A stretch of DNA of 8,912 bases, taken from positions 1-8,912 of the forward strand of contig PIVQ01000273.1 in NCBI GenBank assembly GCA_003354055.1. The letters run 5' to 3'. The stretch's first letter is position 1. Each line of letters opens with the position of its first letter. The position numbers and the translations under genes are program-made. This DNA is from Desulfobacteraceae bacterium. GTDB taxonomy: Bacteria > Desulfobacterota > Desulfobacteria > Desulfobacterales > Desulfobacteraceae. Positions 6,502 to 8,912 of this stretch are shown here, one piece after another. The notes below the pieces were generated by a model, which did not search any database, was not told the DNA's origin, and saw only the letters and a program-made list of their open reading frames with translations.

Positions 6502-6688
6502 TGAAGTATTCTGACAGTCTGTTTACAGAGAGAGAGAGACGTTTTCATTTTCCCCAATCTTTTTGAAAATAAAACGCAAAAATGAAACTTTGGATATTAA
6601 ACGGATATGTTTTAATAATAATTGGATTTCATTTTAAATCCGTTTTAAAAACAAGTCCATTATTATATTTTGTTTTTAAAAAATAAAA
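6502..6688. other. Non-coding stretch between the 11-bp array and the helicase stop
   Basis: No convincing gene is seen here. It holds the short palindrome ACAGTCTGT (6513-6521), an (AG)n run (about 6526-6538), a CCCC-containing stretch unusual for this DNA, and the 8-bp inverted repeat AAACGGAT/ATCCGTTT (6599-6606 and 6638-6645). The right copy of the 18-bp inverted repeat is at 6653-6670. Composition from about 6505 to 6560 is less AT-rich than its surroundings. Confidence 0.6.
6653..6670 (-). repeat. 18-bp inverted repeat, right copy
   Basis: This copy is the exact reverse complement of 5270-5287. Read on the minus strand it gives an ATAATAATGG context and a short open stretch from ATG 6660 (MDLFLKRI, then TAA), closely similar to MDLFF at the left copy. 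It sits 19 bases beyond the helicase stop codon. Confidence 0.55.
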
Positions 6689-8359
6689 TTATAATATGTT
6701 TCTTATATTTCTCTTTAATTCTATTAATAAAACATTGATATTCTCCCTTGATAATTTCACTGTATTTATTTTCTCATTATTTTTAAGTTTATCAAATAAA
6801 CCCATCTTAGATTGTGATTTTTGTAATATTAAATCCTCAATAGTATTACTCATTAATAATCTATAAACATTAATTTTTTGCGTTTGTCCTATTCTTTTTA
6901 CTCTTGCTATTGCCTGTGATTCTAAACTGAAATTCCACCAAGTATCTAATAAGATAATATTATTTGCTTCAACTAAGTTTAATCCTTCTGCTCCTATTAC
7001 ATAGTTCATTATTAATACATTATTTGTTCCACTTCTTTTCCAATTATTAATTTTTCTTTGTCTAACATTAATAGAATCCTTAGATAATATGATGGTATTT
7101 TCAATATTTTCATTATCTAAATGTTCATTTAATTCAGTGAGATATGAAGTGAAAGCTGAGAATATAATAATCTTTTCATTTTGTTGATTTTTCTCATTTA
7201 TTATTCTTTTAATTTCAGTTAATTTTTGGTTATCAAATGTTAAATTATCAGCAGTATCATTCATAGCATCTTCATATTGTACTAATGCTTTTCCTGTTTT
7301 TGTAAGTAAATATGGGTCAAGACATATTTGTCTTAATCTTGTAAATAAACCCATAATAGCCATAATATCAGCATCACCACCACCACCTAACTCATCACGA
7401 TGACCTCCTCTATATAATTCCCATAAATCTTCAACATATTTTGCGTAAATCAAACTGTGTTCTCTATTCATATTAATTCTAATTTCATGGTGATTAGTTT
7501 CTGGTAAAGTAATTTGTGCTGTTTCATAATTAATCTTTTTAAATAAATCAAACATACGAGTATGAATAATATCTTTGCTCCAGTCTTTCATAGTGTTAAA
7601 ACCTCTAACTTGCATAAACTTCAATAAAGCAATAAGTTCATTTTTGTTATTTTTAATTGGTGTTCCAGAAAGACCAAATCTATATTTAGATGATAATGAA
7701 TAAATAGATTTGAAAAAAGATGTTTTCCAGTTTGTTAATGTTTGGCATTCATCACAAATGATATTATTCCAAACTAAACCATAAATGGTAGAAATACCAG
7801 ATAATTGTCTTCTTAAATAATCATTGTTATTTTCTTCAATAACATAATGTTGATATCTTCCTTCACCTTCCTTGTAAATATATCTATCTGACCTATTTAC
7901 AATTTTATTTGCTCTTGCTACCATATGATAAGTGGTAAAAACAATATCATATTGTTTTAAATCATTAATGGTGAAATCTTTAATTTTATTGAAATCATTA
8001 TGTAATATTAAATATTTAGGTTTAACTTCATAGAATTTTTCAATTTGATTTATCCATTCATTAATTAATGTTTTGGAACAAATAACTAAACTTGGAGCAC
8101 CTCTAGTTCCAAACGCATATTCACTAAATAAATCAGTTATATCTTTTGGGAAATGAGTTGTGTTATCAACGGCGATTTTAGAATAATTAATATTAGAGTT
8201 TCTTAAATATTCTAATGCGGTAAAACTTTTACCTAAACCCATATCCATAAATAAAATACCACCACAAGAACCATATATTTGCTGATGTCTAATTTTCATC
8301 ATCCAATCAAGAGCTTCTCTTTGATATGGATATAAAGACATTTCTGGTTTTAATTCCAT
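6689..8359 (-). CDS. SNF2-family (superfamily 2) ATP-dependent DNA helicase/translocase
   Basis: This protein of 556 residues couples ATP hydrolysis to movement on double-stranded DNA. All core motifs are in order. YPYQREALDWM (10-20) is the Q-like entry. Walker A is MDMGLGKS (38-45). Motif Ia is near LVICSKTLINEW (91-102). Motif II is DECQ (203-206), and motif III is LSGTP (230-234). In the second lobe are KIIIFSAF (396-403), motif V GAEGLNL (456-462), and motif VI QAIARVKRIGQT (482-493) with arginine fingers R486 and R489. It is a minimal SNF2 engine with no bromo-, chromo- or nuclease domain. Its role could be viral chromatin or transcription control, or repair. Motif II carries Gln where DEAH helicases have His. 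The start is ATG 8359. An exact AAAATTGA lies further upstream at 8489-8496. It shares an intergenic region with the divergent gene at 8584. Confidence 0.93.
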   Translation of the reverse strand: MELKPEMSLYPYQREALDWMMKIRHQQIYGSCGGILFMDMGLGKSFTALEYLRNSNINYSKIAVDNTTHFPKDITDLFSEYAFGTRGAPSLVICSKTLINEWINQIEKFYEVKPKYLILHNDFNKIKDFTINDLKQYDIVFTTYHMVARANKIVNRSDRYIYKEGEGRYQHYVIEENNNDYLRRQLSGISTIYGLVWNNIICDECQTLTNWKTSFFKSIYSLSSKYRFGLSGTPIKNNKNELIALLKFMQVRGFNTMKDWSKDIIHTRMFDLFKKINYETAQITLPETNHHEIRINMNREHSLIYAKYVEDLWELYRGGHRDELGGGGDADIMAIMGLFTRLRQICLDPYLLTKTGKALVQYEDAMNDTADNLTFDNQKLTEIKRIINEKNQQNEKIIIFSAFTSYLTELNEHLDNENIENTIILSKDSINVRQRKINNWKRSGTNNVLIMNYVIGAEGLNLVEANNIILLDTWWNFSLESQAIARVKRIGQTQKINVYRLLMSNTIEDLILQKSQSKMGLFDKLKNNEKINTVKLSRENINVLLIELKRNIRNIL

Positions 8360-8425
8360 TTTATTATAATTTTAAAGTTTACTATGTAGCCTTTAAAATT
8401 TGTGTTTTAAGTTACCTTTTGTTTT

Positions 8426-8445
8426 TAGAGTGTTATAGAGTGTTA
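8426..8445. repeat. Two-copy 10-bp tandem repeat in the helicase upstream region
   Basis: TAGAGTGTTA occurs twice back to back, followed by a third partial TAG. It lies between the helicase start and its candidate promoter octamer. It may be simple slippage or a short binding site pair. Confidence 0.6.
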
Positions 8446-8488
8446 TAGTAAGTTTAATAATATTTAGTAATTATATATTATTTACTAA

Positions 8489-8496
8489 TCAATTTT
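8489..8496 (-). promoter_or_regulatory. AAAATTGA early promoter octamer, candidate for the helicase gene
   Basis: This exact octamer on the minus strand lies about 130 bases upstream of the helicase ATG, a little beyond the usual range. The divergent spacer 8360-8583 has no other exact copy in this orientation. Confidence 0.5.
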
Positions 8497-8551
8497 AATA
8501 ATTTTTAAATTAAGCTACTCTAAATATTTTTAATTAACTTTTAAAAATTAT

Positions 8552-8585
8552 ATTTTGATAGTATATAAATAAATATTATCAAAAT
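8552..8585 (+). repeat. 13-bp inverted repeat overlapping the start codon of the 82-residue gene
   Basis: The arms ATTTTGATAGTAT (8552-8564) and ATATTATCAAAAT (8573-8585) pair at 12 of 13 positions in DNA. The one exception is a G opposite T, which becomes a G-U wobble in RNA, so the hairpin survives in the transcript. The right arm covers the first two bases of the ATG at 8584. Confidence 0.78.
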
Positions 8586-8832
8586 GACTTCAAAAACAAA
8601 AGGTAACTTTAATTCAGATAATAAACAAGTATATAAATATAATATTGTTAAAAAACCAAGTAAAACAATAGAACCTTTATCTTTATTAAATTCAATTCTA
8701 ATAAATGCTGATTCTTTAAACGGTAGAATTGAAGAATACTATTATTTAGTTATAAAACTTGATCATAAAAGAACCTTACATAGACTACAATTTACTATAA
8801 AAGATGAAGAAGAAGTTAAAGTAAATGAATAA
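8584..8832 (+). CDS. Small uncharacterised protein, intact member of a duplicated pair
   Basis: This 82-residue protein is not recognised. It begins MTSKTKGNFNSDNKQVYKYN, a polar, lysine-rich and probably flexible segment, followed by IVKKPSKTIEPLSLLNSIL. The C-terminal half (EEYYYLVIKLDHKRTLHRL...FTIKDEEEVKV) looks like alternating beta strands and ends acidic. There is no signal peptide, membrane segment or zinc motif. Support for its being real comes from the damaged paralogue at 5334, which keeps the same start, frame and upstream hairpin. No exact AAAATTGA octamer lies on this strand upstream. The stop at 8830-8832 is one base from the stop of the convergent gene entering from the right. 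Confidence 0.7.
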   Translation: MTSKTKGNFNSDNKQVYKYNIVKKPSKTIEPLSLLNSILINADSLNGRIEEYYYLVIKLDHKRTLHRLQFTIKDEEEVKVNE

Positions 8833-8833
8833 T

Positions 8834-8912
8834 TTATATTTTTTCATATTTATTATTTAATTCTTCACTTATTTCAAAACTTTTTACTCTTTCTAATATT
8901 TTAAGTTTTTCT
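8834..8912 (-). CDS. C-terminal end of an unidentified leftward gene (5' part beyond window)
   Basis: The minus strand is open from the window edge to TAA at 8836-8834, giving 25 residues that end VKSFEISEELNNKYEKI. The charged, helical composition and the codon use match the neighbouring genes, and the stop abuts the convergent gene's stop, as expected for compact viral genomes. Nothing can be said about function from so short a tail. It could also be a chance open frame. Confidence 0.5.
   Translation of the reverse strand, partial: EKLKILERVKSFEISEELNNKYEKI

Noticed and set aside
6429..6548. 39-codon minus-strand frame running through the 11-bp array
   Set aside because: The repeat simply lacks stops in this frame. 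The peptide is an 11-residue periodic pattern, and the frame ends at the array edge.
6582..6686. 34-codon plus-strand frame with a hydrophobic stretch (WILNGYVLIIIGFHF)
   Set aside because: It could be a tiny membrane peptide, but there is no promoter or homologue in view and the length is not far from chance.
3126..8359. Idea of a multi-gene defence island (methyltransferase, nuclease and SNF2 helicase as in DISARM)
   Set aside because: The helicase is on the opposite strand, separated by unrelated genes, and lacks the partner domains of DISARM. Nothing beyond proximity supports it.
8462..8488. TTAGTAA/TTACTAA short inverted repeat in the helicase upstream region
   Set aside because: With seven-base A/T-rich arms it is within chance expectation for this composition.

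Overview
The window is very AT-rich and tightly packed on both strands, with no operon-style ribosome sites. It looks like part of a giant DNA virus genome (Nucleocytoviricota, most likely a Mimivirus relative in Imitervirales). Three points support this. The left end carries a MutS7-type mismatch repair protein with a C-terminal HNH nuclease, a fusion known mainly from mimivirus-like viruses and octocoral mitochondria. Exact copies of the Mimivirus early promoter octamer AAAATTGA lie upstream of several genes. The window also has a C2H2 zinc-finger/coiled-coil protein with a PENHNI motif and a short protein starting LPKELEDII, both of which I recall as typical of giant viruses. The assignment rests on motif recognition, not on a database search.

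Layout: 1-3017 (minus) is MutS7-HNH, whose C-terminus runs off the window. A 108-base divergent spacer leads to a rightward pair: a Dam-like D12-class adenine DNA methyltransferase (3126-4121) and a PD-(D/E)XK protein that looks like its restriction endonuclease (4178-4750). An identical 25-base AT-rich element begins at the stop codon of each. A small LPKEL protein follows (4896-5246). Next are a broken copy of a small gene (5334 to about 5463) and the leftward zinc-finger gene (5480-6394), which has six 11-bp tandem repeats just upstream (6436-6501). An SNF2-type helicase reads leftward (6689-8359). The intact relative of the broken gene follows at 8584-8832, and the tail of one more leftward gene reaches the right edge.

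How they may work together: the methyltransferase and endonuclease form a plausible viral restriction-modification pair, which could degrade competing DNA while protecting the virus's own. There are chlorovirus and marseillevirus precedents for such pairs. The MutS7 next door reads divergently from the methyltransferase. A methyl-directed link between the two is possible but speculative. The stretch 5270-6670 is bounded by an 18-bp exact inverted repeat and holds the pseudogene, the zinc-finger gene and its repeat array, so it may be a separately acquired or rearranged cassette. No tRNA, rRNA, CRISPR array or transposase was seen.
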